Assembly (NCBI GenBank): GCA_022013615.1
Contig: JAKLQB010000202.1
Span: 1-8,063, forward strand
Direction of reading: 5' to 3'
DNA from: Desulfobacterales bacterium
GTDB taxonomy: Bacteria; Desulfobacterota; DSM-4660; Desulfatiglandales; Desulfatiglandaceae
Length of the DNA: 8,063 nucleotides
Shown: positions 1 through 5,157 of the stretch, piece by piece
How positions within the stretch are numbered: position 1 is the first letter of the stretch
How the letters are laid out: each line of letters starts with the position of its first letter
Translations under genes and position numbers: made by a program
Notes under the pieces: model-generated
The model's input: only the letters and a program-made list of their open reading frames with translations
Database searches by the model: none
What the model was told of the DNA's origin: nothing

Positions 1-48
1 GCAAAAAGGGATGGCTCCGAATTAATTCAAAAAACTTAGGATGAGAAA

Positions 49-210
49 GTGACAACAGATTTTCTTTCAGTAACCGAAATTGCCGGTGACGAGGTTACGC
101 AGGAACAGGGCAGGCCCCAGTTAAATAAAGGCAAAAGCAGACTTAACCCCAGTACGATAGTAAACTACCTACGGGGCACCGCGTTGCGGCATCTTCGACA
201 GGCGGGGTAA
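49..210 (+). pseudogene. N-terminal fragment, probably of a SAM-dependent methyltransferase
   Basis: A GTG at 49 opens a 53-codon frame. Its first residues (TDFLSVTEIAGDEVTQEQ) resemble from memory the start of a class of SAM-dependent methyltransferases often found in surface-polysaccharide clusters. In those, this segment is followed by a tyrosine- and tryptophan-rich stretch and then a glycine-rich SAM-binding loop. Neither follows here: after about residue 22 the reading becomes an unrelated basic tail (ending RGTALRHLRQAG) and stops at 208-210. The frame is also closed upstream by TAG at 37-39. I therefore read it as the stump of a gene broken after about 20 codons. The family call rests on a short match and is moderate to weak. 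The tail may come from a different broken gene. Confidence 0.4.
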
Positions 211-211
211 A

Positions 212-236
212 CAAAGACGCCAAGGCGCAAAGAGGG
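212..236. repeat. ACGCCAAG-type dispersed intergenic motif, copy 1
   Basis: The core AAGACGCCAAG at 214-224 lies inside CAAAGACGCCAAGGCGCAAAG. Its reverse complement occurs at 2395-2409. Motifs of this kind are scattered between genes in many environmental bacterial genomes; their function is unknown to me. Between here and the next gene there are also two isolated heptamers (GGAAATA GGAAAGA, 266-279) of the type that builds the long tracts described below. Confidence 0.5.
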
Positions 237-357
237 AAAAAGCAAAATACTGAAAAGAGTATATAGGAAATAGGAAAGAGATTACACGGATTAATGGCCG
301 CAAAAAGGCACAAAAGACTCAAAGTGATAAATAATATGGGAAGGTGAGAGGAGAAAG

Positions 358-672
358 TTGGGAAGAGAACGTGATACGGAGATAGCCTATTCGATTAATG
401 GTGTGCCAATTCGCCTGAACTATGAAAGATGGTTTCATATTATTGAAAGCCATGATGATTTAGCCAGTTACTATTTTGAAGTTCTTGAGGCGATTGAAAA
501 CCCTGAATTTGTAATGAGGGGTAATAGGGGAAGTCTCAAAGCGACAAAGAATATGGGAAAAGGGAAATGGTTGGTAGTCATTTACCGGGAGCTTTCGAAA
601 GAGGATGGTTTTGTCATAACGGCCTATTTCTTAAATGAGAAACCAAAGGGGGGCGTAATATGGAAACGGTAA
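358..672 (+). CDS. Small PBECR/RelE-like putative nuclease (toxin-like), partner of a DUF2283 protein
   Basis: A 104-aa soluble protein. The start is TTG at 358: stops at 325-330 close the frame upstream, no other start codon lies between, and AGGAG at 349-353 is 4 bases away. The layout resembles small proteins of the phage-Barnase/EndoU/Colicin/RelE-like superfamily. An amphipathic segment with W25, H27 and H32 (RWFHIIESHDDL) is followed by a VLEAIENPEFV helix at about 42-52. Next come basic strands around K61-K70, a LVVIYRE strand at 72-78, and a final FVITAYF strand at 85-91 with a KPKGGVIWKR tail. Family members of this length often precede a DUF2283 gene, as here. The gene overlaps the next by 13 bases, so the two are probably translated together. 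Nuclease activity is inferred from fold resemblance and context only. No TA activity is shown for this pair. Confidence 0.6.
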   Translation: MGRERDTEIAYSINGVPIRLNYERWFHIIESHDDLASYYFEVLEAIENPEFVMRGNRGSLKATKNMGKGKWLVVIYRELSKEDGFVITAYFLNEKPKGGVIWKR

Positions 673-905
673 CAGTGAATAAGGAAATGATTGATTCTTA
701 TTTGGATCTTTCATCAAGACTGGCCAAGCTTCATGTGAAACAGGTTTGGGCTGACTATGATAGGGAAGCGGATGTCCTTTATCTGAGCTTTCGCAAGCCG
801 CAGCGGGCCAAGAAGACCGTTGAAATGGATGACGACGTGTTGATTCGAACAGATGATGACGAAGTTGTGGGAATGACGATATTAAATGCGAGCAGCAGAG
901 ATTGA
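660..905 (+). CDS. DUF2283 family protein, probable partner or antitoxin of the upstream gene
   Basis: An 81-aa protein. ATG at 660 lies inside the end of the upstream gene and has a strong purine ribosome site (GGGGGG at 648-653, spacing 6). After an N-terminal helix (about residues 7-27) comes the DUF2283 core. It has WADYDREADVLYLSF at 30-44, where the family pattern is YDxxADxLYI, then an acidic strand (VEMDDDVLIRTDDD, 54-67) and VVGMTILNAS (69-78), the usual closing strand. DUF2283 proteins are small beta-rich proteins, commonly encoded beside DUF4258 or RelE-like genes. An antitoxin role is a context inference. Eight bases after the stop a 280-base heptamer tract begins, with no clear terminator between. 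Confidence 0.8.
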   Translation: METVTVNKEMIDSYLDLSSRLAKLHVKQVWADYDREADVLYLSFRKPQRAKKTVEMDDDVLIRTDDDEVVGMTILNASSRD

Positions 906-912
906 AGGCGGA

Positions 913-1192
913 GGAGACAGGAAATAGGAAAGAGGAGACAGGAAAGAGGAAAGCGGAGAGAGGAAAGAGGACAGAGGTCAGGAGGGAAAGGACAGAGATC
1001 AGAGGTCGGAGGTCAAACGACAGAGGAGAGAGGAAAGAGGAATCAGGAAATAGGAATTAGGAAATAGGAGAGAGGAAAGAGAAATCAGGAAATAGAAGAG
1101 AGGAAAGAGGAGACAGGAAATAGGATAGAGGAGAGAGGATAGAGAAGAGAGAAAATAGGAGAGAGGAAAGAGGGAAGAGGAGATAGGTCGAA
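913..1192 (+). repeat. Heptamer tract A: 40 consecutive purine-rich 7-base units
   Basis: The sequence parses into 40 heptamers, beginning GGAGACA GGAAATA and ending GGAGATA GGTCGAA, without a single insertion or deletion. Units vary by substitution. Position 1 is almost always G and position 7 almost always A; positions 4 and 6 vary most, giving a consensus near GGARANA. The central part (967-1041) carries a second unit type (GGTCGGA, GATCAGA, GGTCAAA). No complementary strand copy is seen anywhere in the window. Because 7 and 3 are coprime and units rarely form stops, the tract leaves long open frames on the minus strand that are artefacts. Confidence 0.95.
967..1041 (+). repeat. 75-bp exact direct repeat, copy 1 (copy 2 at 5247-5321)
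   Basis: Positions 967-1041 and 5247-5321 are identical over 75 bases, inside heptamer tracts A and E about 4.3 kb apart. The copied block contains the irregular units (GGTCAGG, AGGGAAA, GATCAGA, GGTCAAA, CGACAGA) in the same order. Perfect identity in sequence that otherwise diverges points to recent duplication or gene conversion between tracts. Confidence 0.95.
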
Positions 1193-1208
1193 ACAGCGGG
1201 ATGGTTGG

Positions 1209-1337
1209 ATGAATAGTGTGAAAAAAACTGGGACTGAAAACCCGATCGATGATGAGGTGTTGGACCTGCCCGCCAATAACTCAACCCCTATATCAAAAAA
1301 TTGGAAGAGACGGCAAAATAAATCATGGAGTTTGTAG
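1209..1337 (+). CDS. Possible small ORF of unknown function (42 aa) or gene remnant
   Basis: ATG at 1209 opens a 42-codon hydrophilic frame (MNSVKKTGTENPIDDEVLDL at the start) ending in TAG at 1335-1337, one base before the next ATG. It lies in the only non-repeat sequence between tract A and the AlbA_2 fragment, and its composition (acidic, then a basic C-terminus WKRRQNKSW) looks protein-like. It has no strong ribosome site and no recognised family. It could equally be the remnant of a larger gene cut by tract A, or untranslated leader. Low confidence. Confidence 0.22.
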   Translation: MNSVKKTGTENPIDDEVLDLPANNSTPISKNWKRRQNKSWSL

Positions 1338-1338
1338 A

Positions 1339-1725
1339 ATGACCCTCGACCATTCAAGGGAATACCTTGTTAGCCTTGTTCACGAACTGCGAAAGCTGCC
1401 GAAAGAGACTGGATGGGTTGAGTTTAAGTGCAACATGACCGATCCCGAAAAAATAGGCGAGTATCTTTCCGCCCTGGCTAATTCCGCTGCTCTTCTGGGA
1501 AAGACCAACGCTTACCTGGTTTGGGGGATGGATGACAAGAGTCACAACCTGATTGGTACGGAATTTCGGCCTGGTTCAGTTAAGATCGGCAACGAGGAAT
1601 TGGAGAATTGGCTGCTGCGCTTGCTGAGCCCCAAAATCAATTTTCGGTTCCATGAATTGCAGATTGATGAAAGGCCAGAAAATATCTTCCCTGGTGGGCC
1701 GTATGACATTTGGGATTTTGCTTGA
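1339..1725 (+). pseudogene. Truncated AlbA_2 (Schlafen-type) domain protein
   Basis: I chose ATG at 1339 because GGAG at 1327-1330 stands 8 bases before it. A longer in-frame start at 1249 would lie in unrelated sequence. The 128-aa product begins like AlbA_2 proteins: LVHELRKLPKETGWVEFKCN (13-32) carries the EFK motif. It then has EKIGEYLSALANSAAL (37-52), the glycine-rich AYLVWGMDDKSHNLIGT strand-loop (58-74), and EELENWLLRLLSPKINFRFHEL (86-107). Family members normally run on for several hundred residues with a GHKL-like ATPase region. Here the match ends near residue 112, and the remaining 16 residues (ending PYDIWDFA) are unfamiliar. This suggests a truncation joined to foreign sequence. 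AlbA_2 domains are thought to bind or cut nucleic acid. A short functional variant cannot be excluded. Confidence 0.65.
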
Positions 1726-1739
1726 CTGTTGCTTGACTG
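1718..1739 (+). repeat. Tandem 11-base duplication at the end of the AlbA_2 fragment
   Basis: TTGCTTGACTG occurs twice in direct succession, and the first copy supplies the TGA stop of the AlbA_2 fragment. A similar 11-base pair (TTGTTTGATCG followed by TTGTTTGATGG) lies at 1817-1838, so the two duplicated blocks may share an origin. The role is unknown. Confidence 0.6.
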
Positions 1740-1744
1740 TTAGT

Positions 1745-1788
1745 TGCCTGAAACAGGCAGAAAAGAGTGTTTGTAATATTAACACTCT
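1745..1788 (+). terminator. Two adjacent hairpins, possible terminator
   Basis: TGCCTG-AAA-CAGGCA (1745-1759) forms a 6-bp stem with a 3-base loop. AGAGTGTT and AACACTCT (1764-1771, 1781-1788) form a perfect 8-bp stem with a 9-base loop. A short T run (1801-1805) and T-rich sequence follow after a gap. The hairpins are 20 bases past the stop codon. The U-tract is not directly adjacent to the stem, so this is a weak intrinsic terminator at best. An operator or the scar of an element are alternatives. Confidence 0.35.
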
Positions 1789-1862
1789 GAAATCATGGCC
1801 TTTTTAGGTTTTAAATTTGTTTGATCGTTGTTTGATGGGGGCATAGGTCAGGGGTCGGGAAG

Positions 1863-2072
1863 GGACAGAGGGCGGAGGAGATAGGAAAGTGGAAAGAGAA
1901 GAGAGGAAAGAGGAGACAGGAGACAGAAAAGAGGAAAGGGAAATCAGGAAATAGGAGACAGGAAAGAGAAGATAGGAAATAGAAATTAGGAAATAGGAGA
2001 TAGGAAAGAGGAAAGGGGAGATAGGAAAGGGGAAATAGGAAAGAGAAATCAGGAAATAGGAGACAGGAAATA
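1863..2072 (+). repeat. Heptamer tract B: 30 phase-locked units
   Basis: The tract starts with GGACAGA GGGCGGA GGAGATA and continues for 30 units in unbroken 7-base register, ending GGAGACA GGAAATA. The sequence before it (about 1845-1862) is related but slipped. The commonest units are GGAAATA, GGAAAGA, GGAGACA, GGAGATA and GAAATCA. It has the same purine-on-plus orientation as tract A. A long open frame on the minus strand over this region is a by-product. Confidence 0.95.
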
Positions 2073-2115
2073 GAAAAGTGGAAGATGAGAAGGTGAGAGG
2101 ATAAGAGGCTAAAAA
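2068..2115 (+). repeat. 48-bp exact direct repeat, copy 1 (copy 2 at 3534-3581)
   Basis: The two copies are identical over 48 bases and begin inside the end of a heptamer tract. They leave the heptamer register and end in GAGGCTAAAAA. Copies 1 and 2 lie on opposite sides of the tumA/tumE pair. In both places this block marks the downstream end of a heptamer tract, so it may be a fixed tract terminus. Confidence 0.93.
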
Positions 2116-2198
2116 CGGGCTGTGGGACGGGCATAATTAAATAAGTAACTTATTGTAATGGTGGGGGGTCTGGGGGCAGAAAGGAAAAAGAGAGGAAA
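2116..2198 (+). repeat. 83-bp near-exact direct repeat, copy 1 (copy 2 at 3363-3445)
   Basis: The copies match at 81 of 83 positions (mismatches at 2123/3370 and 2185/3432), with a constant offset of 1247 bases. The block has a G-rich start, an A+T core (CATAATTAAATAAGTAACTT) and a run TGGTGGGGGGTCTGGGGGCAG, and then leads into a heptamer tract. It is not itself heptameric. The pair brackets tumA/tumE as direct repeats, the layout expected of a duplicated or excisable unit. Confidence 0.93.
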
Positions 2199-2228
2199 GA
2201 GGAAATAGGATAGAGAAGAGAGAAAATA
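2194..2228 (+). repeat. Heptamer tract C: 5 units
   Basis: GGAAAGA GGAAATA GGATAGA GAAGAGA GAAAATA in register. The run GGATAGA GAAGAGA GAAAATA also occurs near the end of tract A, so the order of irregular units is shared between separate tracts. Confidence 0.85.
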
Positions 2229-2394
2229 GCAGGGCTGAAATCGGTATCACCAGGGCCGTAAACAATCTGGAGGAATAATCTTTCCAGTCTCGCGCAAAGG
2301 AGATAACGTATAGAAAAGATGGTTAACCAGGAAAGTCGAAGAATATCGGGAAAAAATGGGTAATTGTTTTTGTGGAAAAAGGGTTACTTGGAGA

Positions 2395-2409
2395 CTTGGC
2401 GTCTTGGCG
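2395..2409. repeat. ACGCCAAG-type dispersed motif, inverted copy
   Basis: CTTGGCGTCTTGGCG contains the reverse complement of the core at 214-224 (11 identical bases). The two copies face each other about 2.2 kb apart, around the DUF2283 and AlbA_2 modules. Confidence 0.5.
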
Positions 2410-2521
2410 CGAGGCATTATAGCGTTGAAATTAAGCTGATCAATTTGGCGAAGTCACTGTCAAAGAAGACGAAAACGGATCAGGTTTGGAATTCTGATTA
2501 CAAGACGGCATGAATTCCTTT

Positions 2522-2539
2522 TTTCTTTCATTTCTTTCA
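2522..2539 (+). repeat. Tandem 9-base repeat upstream of the tumA-like gene
   Basis: TTTCTTTCA is repeated twice without a gap, about 80 bases before the antitoxin-like start and just before the best -10-like boxes. A paired direct repeat in this position could be an operator for autoregulation, which is common in toxin-antitoxin operons. It may also be simple-sequence noise. Confidence 0.35.
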
Positions 2540-2619
2540 TCCAGTGATATGATAGGATAAAATGAGGCCAAGAGTTCAAGACATTTATGCTGTTTGGGAA
2601 TTTATTTTAGGAGTTTATC

Positions 2620-2889
2620 ATGGAGATCTATGAATTGGTGATTGAGATGAAACTACTGGAGCGAAGGTTAACCCTTTACGAAGAGAAGTACGGGATCTTG
2701 AGCGAGGATTTCCATGCCGCCCTGCTGGAAGGGAAGCTTTCGCGTTATGATGAGTACGATGAAACGCGGGCTGACTTTAGCCGATGGAAGGGCATATATG
2801 AAACGTGGCTCCGGCGCAAGCGATCATACAGTGAACAAATTCAGAAGTTTCAGTTGGTGAACGCATTGCGAGTTCAGCCGGCATATTAA
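2620..2889 (+). CDS. TumA-like putative antitoxin
   Basis: An 89-aa, highly charged, helical protein. ATG at 2620 has AGGAG at 2609-2613, spacing 6. Residues 1-25 ([21 protein letters not shown]) form a coiled-coil-like helix. The phrase [18 protein letters not shown] (23-40), followed by a W-containing segment ([16 protein letters not shown], 52-67), matches the pattern of short proteins found in front of DUF6516/TumE toxins: 'YG-x-S-E-F', then 'D-F-x-W-x-x-x-Y'. Its stop overlaps the toxin start (TAATG). In this family the small upstream protein is the proposed antitoxin. The assignment rests on that pattern and on the certainty of the partner. No classical ribbon-helix-helix is obvious, so DNA binding is unproven. 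Confidence 0.68.
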   Translation: MEIYELVIEMKLLERRLTLYEEKYGILSEDFHAALLEGKLSRYDEYDETRADFSRWKGIYETWLRRKRSYSEQIQKFQLVNALRVQPAY

Positions 2890-3323
2890 TGAAGATGGAA
2901 AACCCTCTGAAATCACTAAAGGGCTACAGTCGATTCGTTTCGACAACTTTGGACAAGCCTCATATTAAACGTTCCACTGTTGTTGTTTGGTCTGACAGCC
3001 CCTTCAGCGGCACAGCAGAAGGCGACGTTCTTTTTAGAGAGGATTTTCGACTTAGAATGCGGGAGGAGTTGGATTTTGAGGACGGCCTAATTACGGCATA
3101 CGGCTATGAGGTCTATAAAGGGGAGGAGAGGCTGTTCTGGTATGATGATTTCCCCCATCCTCATGACGAAACCTTGGCTTCTACCTTTCCTCATCACAAA
3201 CATATTCCACCTGATATCAAACGGCACCGTATTCCGGCGCCATTGTTGAGTTTTTCGCGTCCAAACCTACCTGTCATCATCAAAGAAGTCGAAGACCTTA
3301 TGTCCCAGAGAAGCTCCAATTGA
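2889..3323 (+). CDS. TumE/DUF6516 family putative toxin
   Basis: A 144-aa protein. ATG at 2889 overlaps the upstream stop codon by one base (TAATG). No good ribosome site is seen, so it is probably made by translational coupling, which ties toxin to antitoxin output. A second ATG two codons on is an alternative. DUF6516/TumE features are strand-rich text with [21 protein letters not shown] (67-87) and the diagnostic histidine-rich segment [20 protein letters not shown] (88-107), followed by [11 protein letters not shown] (108-118). Conserved histidines H90, H92, H102, H103, H105 and H113 could form an active or metal site. TumE proteins are described as toxins of TumA/TumE pairs; the molecular target is not evident here. 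The gene is full length. Confidence 0.75.
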   Translation: MKMENPLKSLKGYSRFVSTTLDKPHIKRSTVVVWSDSPFSGTAEGDVLFREDFRLRMREELDFEDGLITAYGYEVYKGEERLFWYDDFPHPHDETLASTFPHHKHIPPDIKRHRIPAPLLSFSRPNLPVIIKEVEDLMSQRSSN

Positions 3324-3362
3324 CGTGGGGGGCAAAAATAATAGGGGACATTGGTAACTTTG

Positions 3363-3445
3363 CGGGCTGGGGGACGGGCATAATTAAATAAGTAACTTAT
3401 TGTAATGGTGGGGGGTCTGGGGGCAGAAAGGGAAAAGAGAGGAAA
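3363..3445 (+). repeat. 83-bp near-exact direct repeat, copy 2 (copy 1 at 2116-2198)
   Basis: This copy starts 39 bases after the tumE-like stop. Just before it is ATAGGGGACATT (3341-3352), close to the TAGGGGACGTT boxes at 6795-6805 and 6857-6867. The block again leads straight into a heptamer tract, as at copy 1. Confidence 0.93.
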
Positions 3446-3538
3446 TAGGAATCAGGAAATAGGAGACAGGAAAGGGGAGATAGGAAATAGGAATTAGGAA
3501 AGGGGAGAGAGGAAAGGGGAATCAGGAAAGAGAAAATA
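3441..3538 (+). repeat. Heptamer tract D: 14 phase-locked units
   Basis: Units from GGAAATA GGAATCA GGAAATA to GGAAAGA GAAAATA, with no insertion or deletion. Four units are GGAATCA or GGAAAGG variants shared with tracts A and B. The tract ends in the 48-bp repeat at 3534. Confidence 0.95.
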
Positions 3539-3581
3539 GAAAAGTGGAAGATGAGAAGGTGAGAGGATAAGAGGCTAAAAA
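3534..3581 (+). repeat. 48-bp exact direct repeat, copy 2 (copy 1 at 2068-2115)
   Basis: Identical to 2068-2115. It ends 34 bases before the GTG start of the AlbA_2/ATPase gene, so it lies in that gene's likely leader or promoter region. Confidence 0.93.
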
Positions 3582-3615
3582 GGAATAAATAACAAGGCTG
3601 AAATGAGGAGTTTTT

Positions 3616-5049
3616 GTGTTTTCATCTGAGGAAATAACAGAAATAATCGAAAACGGCGAGACCAGCCGGGTTGAATTCAAATCCGACAAGGAGAAAAATA
3701 TAGATTTTGCAAAGGAGATTGCTGCCTTTGCAAACGGCTCCGGCGGGTATCTGCTGATAGGCGTAGAGGATGACGGAACGGTGTTGGGTGTGAGGGACCC
3801 TTTGAAATTTGAAGAAAAGGTTTACAATGTTTGTTCTGATTCTATCCGTCCGGTTGTTACGCCGGAATTGTGGAAATACAAAATTGATGGAAAGGACGTA
3901 TTCTGTTTTTATATTTCTGCAGGTTTTTCAAAGCCTTATGCTATATTACAAAGAGGACGGGAGAGATATTATACCCGGCGGGGGACGCGGATACAAGAAG
4001 CAAGCAGGGATGAGCTACTCAGGTTGTTTCAGACTTCCGGACAGATTCATTATGAGGTGACGCCGGCTATAAAAGGGGGATATGCGGATCTTGACTTTAC
4101 AAGAATTGTAGATTTCTTCAGGCATAATCAGATCAATAGGATTGATATATCAAGTTGGAAGGGTGACAGGATTAAGAGGTTCCTCAAAAACAAAGAGGTT
4201 TTGGCTGAATATCAGGGGAAGCTGTACCCGACAGTTGCGGGGACATTGTTATTTGGGAAAAAACCTTCTTCTTTGCTTGGTTACTCCGGGCTTACGGTTG
4301 CTAAATTTGTAGATATTGAACGCGATTACAGTTATGTGGATTTTCGCTTAGACAAACCGATTATGGGCACTTTTTCCGAGCATGGCGGGAAGGAAGAATC
4401 AGGTCTTATAGATGAGGCATTGGAAAAGATAAAATCGATTATTCTTGAAAAAAGCAGCGCAACGCTTAAAGGGGCTGCAAGAGTAGTGAATTATCCCTAT
4501 CCTGAGGAATCAATCCGGGAGGCGATTGTAAATGCCGTTGCGCACAGGGATTATACAATCTCCGGGATAGATATCCGGGTCGATATTTATCCGGATCGGC
4601 TTGAGATCGAAAGTCCGGGCAAGCTTCCAAATACTCTTTCACTGGAATCTATCAGGCTCGGGGCAAAATATTATCGGAATCAGATTCTTGTGCAATATCT
4701 TAAAGAGGCTGGGTTTATGGATCTTCACAGTTTGGGAATACCTGTCAAGATATTGAAACTATGCGCTGAGTATACCGGCAGAGAGCCAGACCTGACCGAA
4801 TCGGAAAACAGTTTCAAGGTAACTCTTTATGCAAAGAGAAAGGCAACTGTTGGCAAGGTTGAAGAGGAGATACTTAAACTGTTGCGGACAAGCGCTGAGC
4901 CGATGAAAACAAGAGAGATAAGCGATGCGATCGGTTCGTCGAAGCGCACTACAATCAACTGGATAAACCGCCTTATAGAAAAAAATATGGTTGAGCCTAC
5001 ATCTGAAAATAGAAATGACCCAAACTGCAGGTATAGGCTTAGATATTAA
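3616..5049 (+). CDS. AlbA_2 domain, RecG-C/GHKL-like ATPase and winged-helix protein
   Basis: A 477-aa intact protein. It starts at GTG 3616 with GAGGAG ending 5 bases before it. Residues 1-130 are an AlbA_2 (Schlafen-type) nucleic-acid-binding domain: RVEFKSDKE (18-26) with E20 and K22, then FANGSGGYLLIGVEDDG (38-54), and basic YYTRRGTRIQEASRDEL. About 280-400 is the RecG C-terminal/HATPase_c_4-type region. Its N-box-like motif is E302-AIVNAVAHRDY (E302, N306, H310), and IESPGKLP (331-338) stands where GHKL ATPases carry the first glycine box. Residues 414-477 form a winged helix (EILKLLRTS, then MKTREISDAIGSSKRTTINW). Such proteins are often annotated as transcriptional regulators or RecG-like helicases, but no helicase motifs are seen. 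Relatives occur in defence islands. The substrate is unknown. It stands alone, with its own leader. Confidence 0.85.
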   Translation: MFSSEEITEIIENGETSRVEFKSDKEKNIDFAKEIAAFANGSGGYLLIGVEDDGTVLGVRDPLKFEEKVYNVCSDSIRPVVTPELWKYKIDGKDVFCFYISAGFSKPYAILQRGRERYYTRRGTRIQEASRDELLRLFQTSGQIHYEVTPAIKGGYADLDFTRIVDFFRHNQINRIDISSWKGDRIKRFLKNKEVLAEYQGKLYPTVAGTLLFGKKPSSLLGYSGLTVAKFVDIERDYSYVDFRLDKPIMGTFSEHGGKEESGLIDEALEKIKSIILEKSSATLKGAARVVNYPYPEESIREAIVNAVAHRDYTISGIDIRVDIYPDRLEIESPGKLPNTLSLESIRLGAKYYRNQILVQYLKEAGFMDLHSLGIPVKILKLCAEYTGREPDLTESENSFKVTLYAKRKATVGKVEEEILKLLRTSAEPMKTREISDAIGSSKRTTINWINRLIEKNMVEPTSENRNDPNCRYRLRY

Positions 5050-5050
5050 G

Positions 5051-5062
5051 TGTGCATGCACA
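5051..5062. promoter_or_regulatory. 12-base perfect palindrome just after the AlbA_2/ATPase stop
   Basis: TGTGCATGCACA is a perfect inverted repeat starting one base after the stop codon. Related half sites (TTGCACA, CCATGCACC) follow within 45 bases. It could be a protein-binding site or a remnant terminator stem; there is no T run. The remaining bases to 5157 show no gene I can support. Confidence 0.3.
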
Positions 5063-5157
5063 GTTCTTGCACAGTAGTGAATCTTAGGCCATGCACCTTG
5101 CGGAGCATAATAAGCGCCAATATTTAACAAGAACAAGAGGAACTGAAGGTGGATATA

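Larger units (their letters stand above)
2229..2619. other. Non-coding gap with possible gene remnants upstream of the tumA-like gene
   Basis: No convincing gene is present. A short frame ending GITRAVNNLEE stops at about 2279, and a second startless frame ends at 2511-2513 (EIKLINLAKSLSKKTKTDQV, then VWNSDYKTA). Either could be the C-terminal remnant of a lost gene; I recognise neither. The stretch also contains an inverted copy of the ACGCCAAG motif, a tandem 9-mer and weak -10-like boxes (TATGAT at 2548-2553, TAAAAT at 2558-2563), which could belong to the promoter of the following pair. Confidence 0.4.

Noticed and set aside
913..1192. CRISPR array
   Set aside because: There is no conserved repeat of 25-40 bases separated by unique spacers of constant length, no repeat palindrome and no cas gene; the period is 7 bases.
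1057..1357. Two overlapping minus-strand frames of 75 and 90 residues
   Set aside because: Most of their length is the complement of tract A; the rest is antisense to the small ORF and the AlbA_2 leader.
1726..1800. Integron attC site after the AlbA_2 fragment
   Set aside because: The hairpins lack the paired R and L boxes (GTTRRRY / RYYYAAC) in the right order, and no integrase is present.
1811..2134. 107-aa minus-strand open frame, hydrophobic and Pro/Leu/Ser/Phe rich
   Set aside because: It is the complement of heptamer tract B, has no ribosome site and is low complexity throughout; the frame is open only because the repeat lacks stops on that strand.
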